Shown here in pieces: positions 1 through 11,335 of a stretch of 64,000 nucleotides of DNA (positions are counted from its first letter, which is position 1; each line of letters starts with the position of its first letter). Position numbers and translations under genes: made by a program. The notes beneath the pieces were generated by a model, which was not told the DNA's origin, made no database searches, and saw only the letters and a list, made by a program, of their open reading frames with translations. The DNA comes from Ananas comosus (Eukaryota > Streptophyta > Magnoliopsida > Poales > Bromeliaceae): contig NC_033631.1 of NCBI RefSeq assembly GCF_001540865.1, forward strand, positions 9,803,133-9,867,132, written 5' to 3'.

Positions 1-373
1 TAGTGAAAATAGACGTGCAATGCACGTAATATTTATTTTTAAAATCCTGTTGTCTCGTTTGTCCACTCGGCGCGATTTACCAAATTGTAAATCCCCAAAT
101 ATGCATGTGTATAAGCATACAAATGGGCTCATTATTACTGTCTAAATCCTTTCTATTATTTAGAAGACGCGTTTAATTTTGCCACATGTGCAAGTGTTGC
201 CTAAGTGCTGTGGGATTTTGTCAACGCGGGTTTCGGATCTTAAGTAATGAGGTGAGAGAAATTTTAATAATTAGGTGCATGCGATAGGCTTGGAAAGCTA
301 AAATAATTAGGCAATTAGAAGGATCGAATATTTTAACTAAATAAAAGGAGGGAGGTGTGGGTGTTGAAATTTA

Positions 374-691
374 GGGCTTGTTTGTTTCAAGGGTGGAATT
401 GGAATGTTAATAAATGAGAATGATTGAAATGGTAATTGAATGACCATTTCCCAAAGATGTTTGTTTATTTGTGGATTGGGAATTGGAATGAGTTATTCAC
501 ATTTCATTGTTTGTTCGTATAAATTTAAAAAATTACAAGATACTATAATACTAATTTTACTCTCAAATATAAATTTATATTATTTAAATTTTATGAAATA
601 TATAATACATCTCTAATAAGTTTTTCAAAAAAAAATCAAATTTATTTTTAAAACTTTTATTAATGGGGTTAGGAATAGGGTTTTGAGAGAG

Positions 692-736
<45 letters not shown>

Positions 737-983
737 TATATGAGAAAGGGTTGAAGAGAAGGAGGGTGAGTTGGTCACATGGGCTTCGAGAGCTTAGTGG
801 GCTTTCAGAATGAAATCTCAATCCGGGCTAGAAGACCGGAATCAAGTTGAAAGCTAATGGGCCATTCCCATTCCAATCCGGAATAGAAATTTCAAACCGA
901 TTCATGCAAACCAAACAAAATTAACCAGATCTGATAAAACCGATTTCCATTCCATACCCAGAATGGATAAACCAAACAAGCCC
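374..983. mobile_element. Tourist-like PIF/Harbinger MITE, copy 1
   Basis: The ends are inverted copies of GGGCTTGTTTG, and the element is flanked by TTA on both sides (371-373 and 984-986), the usual Harbinger target duplication. It has no coding capacity. The interior is AT-rich with a run of 38 T (696-733) followed by a short TA run. The matching copy lies at 4147-4765. Confidence 0.75.
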
Positions 984-1731
984 TTAAGGTAATTGAGATT
1001 TTCGAGGACGAGAGGACATTCCTATCGTAATTGTTTAGAGCGGTCGTGATTTTTGGGATTTCATGGTAAGATTCCGAGAGTTTTTTATTTTTATTTATTT
1101 ATTTTTTGGCATATCACAATATTTTTTTTTTTATTTATTTATTTTTCTCGCGAAGTCATGATACTTCACTTTGTTGCTAAATTCATCTTCTTACTGAATA
1201 AAGCGGTAGCATGTTACCTTTCGCTCTAAAAAAAAGTATATTTATCGACAAATTCAAATTAAAAAAATATACTTATATACATACATCACATTAGTTATGA
1301 AAATTTTTAGTACTGAGATTTTCAATCACCAGACCAATAATATCAGAAAAATATGTAATTTGATTTCTAAATACTTCAGTAGCAAAATCACATTAAATGA
1401 AATTGATTGTCGATTCACATATTCTACCATCAAAAGTAATTTTATTGCATGGAAAGCTTCATGCTATTAATCATATAAAAGCTGGACACTTTTTAGATTA
1501 TTTTTTAACCGCATAAATTTTAAATTATATTCTCAATATAATAATTCTTATTTTCTCACTTTTCGATATTAAAAATTAAAATTTTTAAATGTTCATTCGA
1601 ATTTGATTCAAATTACATTGAAATTAATGAAGAATATTAAAATCAAAATCAAATTTAATTCACAATTTTGTACACCCTATCTTATGTAGTTGGATTGTTC
1701 AAAACGGTATGTATAATTTCTATACAATAAG

Positions 1732-2042
1732 GCCCCGTTTGGTTGGGGGATAAGCGGGGATAACAAAAGTTATCCCCGCTATTCCGCCAAACGGAATGAA
1801 AACTGGCCGGGATATTTTATCCCGGTCAAACCTTGCTATTCCCGGTTATCCCGGGATAGTAAGGAATTTGTTATTCCACCATTTTGGTGGAATAGCGCTA
1901 TTTCAATGCTTAATTTCAAACTTAATTAAAATTATAAATTGAATTAAAACTAAAGTATATAAATATAATATATTATATATTATAATACATTATTTTTATT
2001 ATAAAATTATTAATTATACTATATTAATACATATTATTTATA
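1732..2042. mobile_element. PIF/Harbinger MITE, 5' part only
   Basis: It begins GGCCCCGTTTGG after TAA and follows the start of the complete element at 5522-6404, then is cut off at the N at 2043. The missing 3' part is not found after the N. Confidence 0.7.
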
Positions 2043-2043
2043 N

Positions 2044-3772
2044 TATATAACCCGAAGCCCAGTCTCAAAATAGATTAAAGAGTTTTTTTATTCTGGGCTG
2101 AGTTCAGGTTTGGGTTATGGATCTAGATAGTCCGAAACACTTCTGGGTGAAATATGTAAACAGTATATCATGTTTATATAAAAATAACATATTTTAAATT
2201 TTTTTATAAGAGTTTAATTGTTTATTATTTATTATATATAATATATATATATTACAATTCAATATAAATATATTGATACATTTTATATATATTTTGAATT
2301 ATAGAATAAAACTATTAATTGGATAGCCCAAAACCCAACCCGAGCTCGACCCCTGTACGGGTTTGTCCCGTTTGTTAAAAAACCTGAATTTAAAAATTCG
2401 GGCCGGGTATGTATCAGGTAGTCCGGTCTGGAACAAATCTGGGTTCGGGTCAAGGTAGGGATCAACTATCAAATTGGATAAAAAGCACTCGGTCGAGCAA
2501 ACTTGTGCTCGGTTTTAAAAGTCAAGCTATAAATTTATTCGGTCGAGCACAAGCTGAACAACTGCCGGGATCAAGATCGTGTCGGTTCCGGGCGAAACCC
2601 GGCCTAGTATGATGCGGCTGCACAAACTCCCCTCATCGGGACGTACAGGACATCATCCCCCGGCCCGGCCGTCTTCTCTAGTTTGCTATTCATACGAGGT
2701 GATTAAGAAAATAGCTTCGTTTTTAACAAACTATCTATCTTTGTTGAAGCGTCATGTTATGAGTTCATTTGTGTAAGTTTGATGTTTACGTACTTTTCCT
2801 GTATTTTCTCAGTTTGCTCTGAAATCATTAAGTTTGATGTTTACGTACTTTTCCTGTATTTTCTCAGTTTGCTCTGAAATCATTAATCGAGTAGAAGTTC
2901 GGTGCGTATACGAGATACTCTCATTTCGGGCCGGGCTTGGGTATAAAATAACCTGACCCAAGCCCGGCGCAGTTCCAGCCCTATTGTCAACCCTGCAACT
3001 GGATAAAAAGTTGAAAAAGAATTAGAAAATTAGTATCTTAATCTAATAATTAAAATATACAAAATATAGGTGTCTACATTTGGATTGGCTTAAAAATCAA
3101 ATAGTAAAAATTTATAATATATATAGATTGAAAATAAAAATGAATAACCTAACACAAATCAAAATATTAAGATAATAAAAACATTAAAAATTTTAGAGAT
3201 CGTAAATTAAAAGGAAAAAAAAAAAAGAGTATTATCTCAATTGGCCTATAGTAGAGAAGATTCACATAATTTTTTTACTGTCTAAATTTGCACCCATTAT
3301 AAGCAAATAATGCTTAAATATTTAAAACATACATAGCATTGATGAATGCAGCATCAATTATTAAAATTAATAAAATAATTATGTTCAATAAAATTACATA
3401 AATACAGTTAGTAATGTAAGTGACTTGATACAAGCACTAATAACTTAATACTTTTAAAAATATAAGAGAAGAATTATATATATAGAGAGAGAGAGAGAGA
3501 GAGTACTCCCGCTGGAATGTTATTAATAGCATTCGGCACTTGGCGCTATCAAGGTTTCTATTATTAAATCTATCCCTTGATCAATTCTACCTTTAGATCA
3601 TATTATTCTACCAACCGCCCACTCAACTGTAAAAAGGACTACCACTAAACCCTAAAGACCACTATAATTCCAAATTCTATAATTTTGCATCCGAAATTTT
3701 AAAAATTAGTAGTAAATATATCCAAATACTATTAATAGTATTTCAGCACAATTCTCTTTCTCTTTATATATA
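2044..3772. other. repeat-rich intergenic DNA without a supported gene
   Basis: Sequence after the N is unrelated to the interrupted MITE. 2330-2960 holds GC-richer repeats of the GGGCCGGGCTTGGG type, probably an old MITE, including a tandem 55-bp duplication (2775-2829 and 2830-2884). The rest is AT-rich, with a GA microsatellite near 3485-3502 and a decayed MITE around 3505-3745 whose ends read GCTGGAATGTTATTAATAGC and its inverse. Small open frames here are not credible genes. Confidence 0.6.
2775..2884. repeat. tandem 55-bp duplication
   Basis: Two adjacent, essentially identical 55-base units begin AAGTTTGATGTTTACG. The identity implies a recent duplication. Confidence 0.9.
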
Positions 3773-4478
3773 TTAGTGAAAATAGACGTGCAATGCACGT
3801 AATATTTATTTTTAAAATCCTGTTGTCTCGTTTGTCCACTCGGCGCGATTTACCAAATTGTAAATCCCCAAATATGCATGTGTATAAGCATACAAATGGG
3901 CTCATTATTACTGTCTAAATCCTTTCTATTATTTAGAAGACGCGCTTAATTTTGCCACATGTGCAAGTGTTGCCTAAGTGCTGTGGGATTTTGTCAACCC
4001 GGGTTTCGGATCTTAAGTAATGAGGTGAGAGAGATTTTAATAATTAGGTGCATGCGATAGGCTTGGAAAGCTAAAATAATTAGGCAATTAGAAGGATCGA
4101 AAATTTTAACTAAATAAAAGGAGGGAGGTGTGGGTGTTGAAATTTAGGGCTTGTTTGTTTCAAGGGTGGAATTGGAATGGTTAATAGAATGAGAATGAAT
4201 TGAAATGGTAATTGGAATGACCCATTTCCCTAAGATGTTTGGTTTATTTGTGGATTGGGAATTGGAATGAGTTATTCACATTTCATTGTTTGGTTCGTAT
4301 AAATTAAAAAAATTACAAGATACTATAATACTAATTTTACTCTCAAATATAAATTTATATTATTTAAAATTTATGAAATATATAATACTATTCTCTAATA
4401 AGTTTTTCAAAAAAAAAATCAAATTTATTTTTAAAAACTTTTATTAATGTGGGTTAGGAATAGGGTTTTGAGAGAAAT

Positions 4479-4514
<36 letters not shown>

Positions 4515-5821
4515 TATATGAGAAAGGGTTGAGAGAAGGGAGCGTGAGTTTGGTCCATGGCCTTTTCGAGGGCTTAGTGGGCTTTCAGAATGAAATCTCA
4601 ATCCGCGGCAGGAAGCACCGCCGAATCAGTTGAAGGCTAATGGTCCATTTCCCATTCAATCGAATAGAAACTTTTCAAACCGATTCATTGCCAAACCAAA
4701 CAAAATTAACAAGATCTGATAAACGATTTCCATTCCTACCAGACATGGAATACCAAATCAAGCCCTTAAGGTACTTGAGAATTTTCAGATGACGAAGGAC
4801 ATTCCTATCTGAATTGTTTAGAGAACAGGTTGATTTTTGGAGATTTATGGGTAGATTCGAAGAGTTTTTTATTTTTATTTATTATTTTTTTGCGCATATC
4901 ACAATATTTTTTTTTTTATTTATTTATTTTTTCGCGAAGTATGATACTTCACTTTGTTGCTACAATTCATCTTCTTACTGATAAGCGGTAGCCATGTTAC
5001 CTTTCGCTCTAAAAAAAAGTTATATTTATGACATTCAAATTAAAAAAATATACTTATATACAATTACATCACATTTAGTTATGAAATTTTTAGTACTGAG
5101 ATTTTTCAATCACCAGACAATAATAATCAGAAAAATATGTAATTTGATTTCTCTAGAATACTTCGTATGTAGCAAATCACATTAAATGAATTATTGTCGG
5201 ATTCACATATTATTCCATCAAAAGTAATTTTATTGCATGCGAAATGCTTCATGCACTATTAATCATATAAAAGCTTGGACACTTTTTAGATTATTTTTTA
5301 ACCGCTAAATTTTAAATTATATTTCTCGATATAATATTTTTATTTTCTCACTTTTCGATATTAAAAATTAAAATTTTTAAAGTTCCATTCGAATTTGATT
5401 CAAATTACATTGAAATTAATGAAGATATTAAAATCAATCAATTTAATCAATTTTGTACACCCTATCTTATGCTTAGTTGCGATTTGTTCAAAACGCGTAC
5501 TGTATAATTCCTATACAATAAGGCCCCGTTTGGTGGGATAAGCGGGGATAACAAAAGTTATCCCCGCTATTCCGCCAAACGGATGAAACTCGGCCCGGAT
5601 ATTTTATCCCGGGCAACCTGCTATTCCCGGTTTATCCGGAGATAGTTAAGGAATTTTGTTATTCACAATTTTGGTGGATAGCGCGTATTTCAATGCTTAA
5701 TTTCAACTTAATTAATTATAAATTGAAATTAAACTAAAGATATAAAGATATAATATTATTTATATTATAATACATTATTTTTTATTATAAAATTATTAAT
5801 TATACTATATTAATTACATTT
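3773..5821 (-). mobile_element. second copy of the ~2 kb block; starts with a Helitron-like 3' terminus on the minus strand
   Basis: Read on the minus strand, the boundary at 3773 ends with a 6-bp-stem hairpin (ACGTGC-ATT-GCACGT), about nine bases, then CTAA followed by T. That is the layout of a Helitron 3' end. I did not find a matching 5' TC end, so the extent of the element is unknown. The block carries the same MITEs and SINE-like tail as copy 1, and its right side continues unbroken into the complete Harbinger MITE. Confidence 0.5.
4147..4765. mobile_element. Tourist-like PIF/Harbinger MITE, copy 2
   Basis: It has the same terminal inverted repeats and TTA flanks (4144-4146, 4766-4768) as the copy at 374-983, with many single-base indels relative to it. 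It has no coding capacity. Confidence 0.75.
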
Positions 5822-6404
5822 TTTTATTTAAATATTATAAATAAATTTATAATAAATTATATTTAAGTATTCATAATAAATTTTTTTATTAAATTTGAAG
5901 TTTAAGTTAGAATTTTTTAAAAAATCTATAAATTTTATTATAATAAATTATTTTTATTAATTGTTCCCACCCCGATTCTTATTTTAAAAATTTAAAAATT
6001 AAAATTTTAAATTTTTAAAATTTATAATTTATAATCTCAAAATTAAAGTTTATAATTTTAAATTATAAATTATAAATTATAAATTTTAATTTTGATATTT
6101 TAATTTTGAAATTTAAAATTTGATATTTTATATTTATTAAATTTAAATTTGATCTTAAATTTAAAGTTTGAAATTTAAAAATTTAAATTTAAATATAATA
6201 AGAGGATAATATGATTATTTTTTATTTATAAAAATTCACTATCTTCCTTATTCTATCGTACCTAACCAAACGCTATTTTTTTTAATCCCAAGAATAGGCC
6301 AATTTTCATCCAAACGCAAAATTGATCTAATCCCCGCTTATACCTCAATTTATACCTATTCCTAGAATAGCCACTTTTTGCTTATCCCCCAAACAAACGA
6401 TACC
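5522..6404. mobile_element. complete PIF/Harbinger MITE (883 bp) with TAA target duplication
   Basis: The left end GGCCCCGTTTGG and right end CAAACAAACGATACC are imperfect inverted repeats that share GGGGATAAGC just inside. TAA flanks both sides (5519-5521, 6405-6407). Two related sequences in this window, near 7455-7465 and 19895-19905, carry the same flanks without the element, so they act as empty sites. The interior is very AT-rich and non-coding. Confidence 0.85.
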
Positions 6405-7766
6405 TAAATGCATATCTTTGTAAACTCTATCATATTTAGCTAGGAAATTCTTCATATAATTATACTCTAGTAAATATATCTTCTTAAATATCAGATGTAT
6501 AATTTTTTTTTATATTATATATATTCCAAAAAATTTTACACTTCCGTAAAAAAAAAAGAATATTTTTTTTTAAAAAAAAAAATCTGCCGTGCGATGCGTG
6601 CTTTCAGCTATAATTTTATACTTCTGTTAAAAAAAAGAAAAATAAAAATAAAGATGGGGGACAGGGTTGGTGGTTGGCGGAGTGAGGAATACGCGTATTG
6701 AATCTAGCTTGTATGCTATTAATAACATGGATACTTTGAGACTACTGAATAATTTTTTATGATTGAACATCCAAATTGACGATCGGGTATGACAGACGCG
6801 ATCTTCACTATTGGAGGTGCCTAAAAATAATTTTCTTAATTTTTGGACATAATACTTACAAAACAATTTGTCTTAAAATAAACTGCTGAATATAAAAATT
6901 TTATACAAAATAAGTATCATAGAAATTGATCTTATTCTAAATAGCGGGACAAAAAAATTAATTCTAATCTCATTAAATTTGAATTGTTTTATACCGTTAA
7001 ACTTACAAATAGATCGCATCAGTGATGAAAATTTTTTAATTTTGAGATTTTCGATCATAAGTCCAACATCATTAAATGTAAAACTTGATTTCTAAATATT
7101 TCAATAGCATAGATCATTTCCAGCAAAGTCAATTATCGATTCGAATATTTTACCATAAAAAATATTTTGGTTGCACGGAGGCTTCCATGCTATTAATTAT
7201 ATACAACTACAAGTCGAGCTCTTTTAGCTTATTTATTAACAGCATAATTTTTAAATTATATTCTCAATAGAATAATTCTTATTTCTCACTTTTGATATTG
7301 AAAATTAAAAGTTTTAAATGTTCCTTCTAATTTAATTCATATTACATTAAAATTCAGAAAATTATAATCAAAATCAAATTTGGTTCACAAATTTTCAGAC
7401 TATATCTTATGTAGTTGGATTGTTCAAAACCATTTGTATAATTTATATACAGTAAATGCATTTCTTTATAAACTCTATCATATTTAGCTAGAAACTTACA
7501 TCTACAATTGGACTCTGCCATATATATATATTCTTTAAACATCAGATGTATAATTTTTTTTTCATATTATATATATTCCGGAAAATTTTACTCTTCCTTA
7601 AAAAAATACAAAATTTTTCTTAAAAAAAAAATCTCCCGTGCGATGCGTGCTTTCGGATATAATTTTATATTTCTGTTAAAAAAAGTTTAAAAAAGTTTTT
7701 TTTAAAAAAAGAATCTGCGTGCGTGCTTGTTTAACTGGTATGGAGAGAAATGCTCAGCTGTAAGGG
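6405..7766. repeat. repeated UGT-upstream block and decayed MITE
   Basis: 6410-6650 and 7440-7690 are diverged copies of one ~250-base sequence that ends with a GTGCGATGCGTGC-like motif and A runs. A third copy lies at 19868-20140, upstream of the second UGT. 6700-7230 between them is a decayed member of the fold-back MITE family seen at 42-43 kb and 53-54 kb. The block just before UGT1 presumably contains its promoter, but no TATA box stands out in the A/T-rich sequence. Confidence 0.55.
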
Positions 7767-9215
7767 ATGGGCGCCGATTCAATTCTCCCTCAGCAAACTC
7801 CGGCGATGGACGTGCACATCTTCTTCCTGCCCTTCCTCTCGCCGGGCCACATGATCCCCATGGTCGACCTCGCCTGCGTCTGCGCCGCCCGCGGCGCCAA
7901 AGCCACCGTCGTCACCACCCCCGGCAACTTCCCCCTCATCCGCCCCATCCTCGACCTCACCAACTCCGGATCCTCCCTCCCCGACCCCGTCCGGCTGCTC
8001 TCCCTCCCCTTCCTCTCCCCCGACTCCGGCCTCCCCGACGGCTTCGAGAACCTCCTCGCCTTCCCGAACCCCGACGTCACCCCCGAGATGTCCGCCGCCA
8101 TCGAGCTGCTGCAGCGCCCCTTCGTCGACCTCATCCGGCAGCACCGGCCAGACTGCGTCATCTCCGACCTGCACTTCCCGTGGGCCCGCGACGTGCTCGG
8201 CGTGCCGCGCATTGTCTTCCACGGCACTGGCTGCTTCTCCCAAATCGTGCTCGGCACCCTCAGCCTCCTCGGCACCCAAAAAGTCGCTTCCCACGGCGAC
8301 GAGCCCTTCGCCGTCCCCGGCCTCCCCCACAACGTCGAGCTCACGTGCTCGCGCCTCCCCAGATTTCTTATCACTCCCGACGAAGCTCTCATCCGCATGG
8401 GCGAAGCCTACGGGAAGAGCGACGGCGCGGTGATGAACAGCTTCTACTATTTGGAGCCGGATTACGCCGATCTGATGAAGCAGTGGGGCGGCATGAAGGT
8501 GTGGCTCGTCGGGCCGGTGTCGGTGTACAATCGGGATATAAAACACAGGGCGGTGAGAGGCGGCGTCGCTTCCGTCGGCTACGACGATATCTTGAATTGG
8601 TTGGATGGCAAGAAGGCGGGATCTGTGATCTACGTGTGCTTCGGCAGCCTCGGCCGGTTCACAGTGGCCCAGCTTCGCGAGATCGCGCTGGGCCTCGAAA
8701 ATTCGGAGCACCCTTTTATCTGGGTCATGAGATATGACGGCGACCTGTCGGAGTTCCTCCCTGCAGGGTTCGGGGAAAGGAAGAAGGGCATGGTCATAAA
8801 CGGGTGGGCGCCGCAGCTGGCCATTCTGAGCCACGGCTCGGTCGGGGGGTTCGTGACGCACTGCGGGTGGAATTCCCTGCTGGAGGGGGCCAGCGCGGGC
8901 GTGCCGATGATCACGTGGCCGCTCTTCGCGGAGCAGTTCATCAACGAGAAGCTGATCGTCCACGTGCTGAGGATCGGGGTCGCGATCGGCTCAGATAAGT
9001 GCTGCAACTACGCGGAGGAAAGAACGGCGGTGGCGGCCGAGGAGGTGCGGAAGGCAGTGGGGGAATTGATGGGTGGTGGCGAAGAGGCGGTGGGAAGGAG
9101 GGAGAGGGCGAAGGAGATCGGCGAGAAGGCGAAGAGGGCTGTGGAGGAAGGAGGGTCTTCTTACGATGAGGTTGGCTCTCTCATAGAGCATTTGCGTAGC
9201 TTGAAGATGAACTAA
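7767..9215 (+). CDS. UDP-glycosyltransferase, UGT73-like (UGT1), intact
   Basis: It should transfer a sugar, probably glucose, from a UDP-sugar to a small hydrophobic acceptor in the cytosol. The frame is single-exon, 482 codons. A second in-frame ATG at 7806 gives 469 residues and places the conserved VHIFFLPF start immediately after it; both ATGs have G at -3 and +4, so the start is uncertain. Numbered from the first ATG, the catalytic His is H28 in the SPGHMIPM motif and its partner Asp is D134 in the ISD motif. The 44-residue PSPG donor-binding box spans W347-Q390, with HCGWNS in the middle and a final Gln, the residue usual in glucose-using enzymes. Length and the motif order fit group D (UGT73). 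Codons are extremely GC-rich in the first two thirds. There is no signal peptide or membrane segment. The acceptor is unknown; UGT73 members act on flavonoids, terpenoids, coumarins and hormones. Confidence 0.93.
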   Translation: MGADSILPQQTPAMDVHIFFLPFLSPGHMIPMVDLACVCAARGAKATVVTTPGNFPLIRPILDLTNSGSSLPDPVRLLSLPFLSPDSGLPDGFENLLAFPNPDVTPEMSAAIELLQRPFVDLIRQHRPDCVISDLHFPWARDVLGVPRIVFHGTGCFSQIVLGTLSLLGTQKVASHGDEPFAVPGLPHNVELTCSRLPRFLITPDEALIRMGEAYGKSDGAVMNSFYYLEPDYADLMKQWGGMKVWLVGPVSVYNRDIKHRAVRGGVASVGYDDILNWLDGKKAGSVIYVCFGSLGRFTVAQLREIALGLENSEHPFIWVMRYDGDLSEFLPAGFGERKKGMVINGWAPQLAILSHGSVGGFVTHCGWNSLLEGASAGVPMITWPLFAEQFINEKLIVHVLRIGVAIGSDKCCNYAEERTAVAAEEVRKAVGELMGGGEEAVGRRERAKEIGEKAKRAVEEGGSSYDEVGSLIEHLRSLKMN

Positions 9216-9420
9216 TTACTGAAGGTTAGATCATTTGACTCTGTTATGTCACGCTTTTGTTGTTTGAATGTGTTTTACTTGAGTATTGTAGTTCATTTAG
9301 TTGTTTGAATGTGTTTGCTGGAGTATTGTAGGGTGGAGTTCGATCTTCTTGTAGGCTACGCATGCCATTAGATCTTTCGCCGAATAAAACAGGTTGTAGC
9401 CATATGCGTTTACCAAATAT
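9216..9420 (+). other. UGT1 3' untranslated region with poly(A) signal
   Basis: An AATAAA at 9383-9388 lies about 170 bases after the UGT1 stop and is a reasonable polyadenylation signal. A short imperfect tandem repeat built on TTGTTTGAATGTGTTT lies between them (about 9258-9330). Confidence 0.5.
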
Positions 9421-10068
9421 ATTGGAGGAGAAGACTAAAGTACAATTGATCCATATATTTTATGTTTCACTATTAATGATGCATAACGTGAGTCCATCGT
9501 GTATATCGTTGTTCACCGATGAGAACTAGATGGATCATTTGTCATACATATCAGCAGAGCTGCACGAAAACACAAAGAATGGAATGATAAGAAAAAGAAA
9601 ATTAGAAAGAAGAGATACAGAATCATGTACTTGAAAAAGAGTAAGAGAAAGATTCCTACAAATTTATACTTTACGTTTTCTCAACATAAAAAAAAAAAAA
9701 ATCAATATTCTTATTGTGAACTTTATCTTTCTCTTCTTCAAAACTTTCAAAAAATAATAAAAATTTTTTCGTAAAATCATAATTAAAAAAATTTAAATTA
9801 GAAAAATATAAAAAAATCTCTGATTATACTTTTTATATCGTTAATGTAAAGATTTGGAACCACTCAAGTAACTTGATAAAAATCTCTGCTCTGCTGCCAA
9901 CTCCAATCCAAATTAACATCACATCTGAGGCCGTCGTACGGCCACCAGGCGACATGTACAAAGAAATTAGCTCGATCGATCCTTTATATATGCTAACTAA
10001 TTTGGGCACCACAAAGCGCATGCACAAATTCATGTCCCTGCATATTTATTGTAATATATGAATTGCCT
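9421..10068. other. intergenic, nothing recognised
   Basis: AT-rich DNA with short A runs. I see no gene, RNA or complete mobile element. Confidence 0.5.
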
Positions 10069-11335
10069 GTTCCATGCAATGTGGCATCAACATAGTTATT
10101 TGGGTGTAGGTGGAGGTGGGGTGGGCAATTTTTTTTTTTAATTTTCTTTTAACTTGTCTCACGTTCATTTATTTAGTCTAAATGCCAGTTCCATGCAACG
10201 TGGCATCACCATAGTTATTTGGGTGGAGGTGGAGGTGGGGTGGGCTGCTTCATTTTTCAACCTATTTTTTTTCTATGTTCTCTTAATTTGTCTCACGTTC
10301 ATTTAGTTCAAGCAAATGGAAAGCACAAAAATTATGCAAGAAAAAATTTTAAATTATTTATTTAAGATTGTGGAATTTATTATCACGTAAATATTAGATT
10401 CTATATTTAAAGACAATTTGGTAAGATGGTTATTTTTTTTTTTCTGTAGCTATTAACAGTACTATTTTTTTTAAAAAAAATTCAGTAAACTAAAAATAAT
10501 CATAACATGCACACAAAAAAAAATGACAATAAAAAAGTTTAATTCTTTTGGTGAATAATTAATAATATTATGACCATTTTAGCAAATAAATTATAATGTT
10601 TAATACTAAAAATTCAAAAAAAAAAAATGCTAAACCTCATGGTGGAAATTTTTATCTTTGTTGAAAAATATTTTAGTTTCTTTTTTTTTTTTTCTAAAAC
10701 TCATAGAATATGGCGGCACTACATGGCAACAGCAGAGGGGGTGATATCGGAGCCACATTTTTTTTATTTCAATTTAATTTTTCTCTCTCTTTAAATTTTC
10801 ATCAATCTCTGTCACATTCATTTTGACGGATGGAACAAAAATTGTATGCAGAGAGTTTTCCAAATTATTCGTTTCAGACTATGAGATCTATTACCATATA
10901 GACATTAAATTTTATATCTCAAGGCAATTTAGCAAGATAGTTAAAATTTTCCTTCCTTCAACATACCATTAGCGGGTCAAAATTAATTTTTTAAAAATAT
11001 ATTAACTAAAAAAAAATCATATCCTGCACAAAATTACAATAAAAAACTTTTAATTTCTTTGATGAATTATAAATTCTATTCTAACCATTTTAGCAAATAA
11101 ATTTCAATATTGAATAATAAAAAAAATTACTAAACCAAATGATGAAAATTTTTATTTTTGTTGAATAATCTTGTTTACTAAAGAAAAAACTCATAGAATG
11201 AATGAGGAAAATTTTCATTTTGATCAATCTCGCTCACGTTCATTTTGGCAGATGAAACAAAAATTGTATGGAGAGAGTTTCCAAGTTATTCCTTTCAAAC
11301 TATAAGATCTACCAATATATGGACATTAGATTTTA

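Larger units (their letters stand above)
1..2042. repeat. first copy of a ~2 kb duplicated block, ending at a single N
   Basis: This block matches 3774-5820 nearly base for base, in the same orientation. It contains a Tourist-like MITE, a SINE-like 3' tail near 1190-1235 and the first ~300 bases of the Harbinger MITE that is complete at 5522-6404. The differences between copies are mostly single-base insertions and deletions rather than substitutions, in both directions. It stops inside the Harbinger MITE exactly at an N (2043). I see no gene in it. It could be a real segmental duplication, but the error profile suggests poorly corrected sequence at an assembly join. Confidence 0.8.

Noticed and set aside
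7727..8963. Long open frames overlapping UGT1 on both strands (336 aa plus; 394 and 202 aa minus)
   Set aside because: They are by-products of the very high GC of UGT1 codons. They have Arg/Pro/Ala- or Asp/Glu/Gly-rich composition and no family motif, whereas the UGT frame carries all expected motifs.
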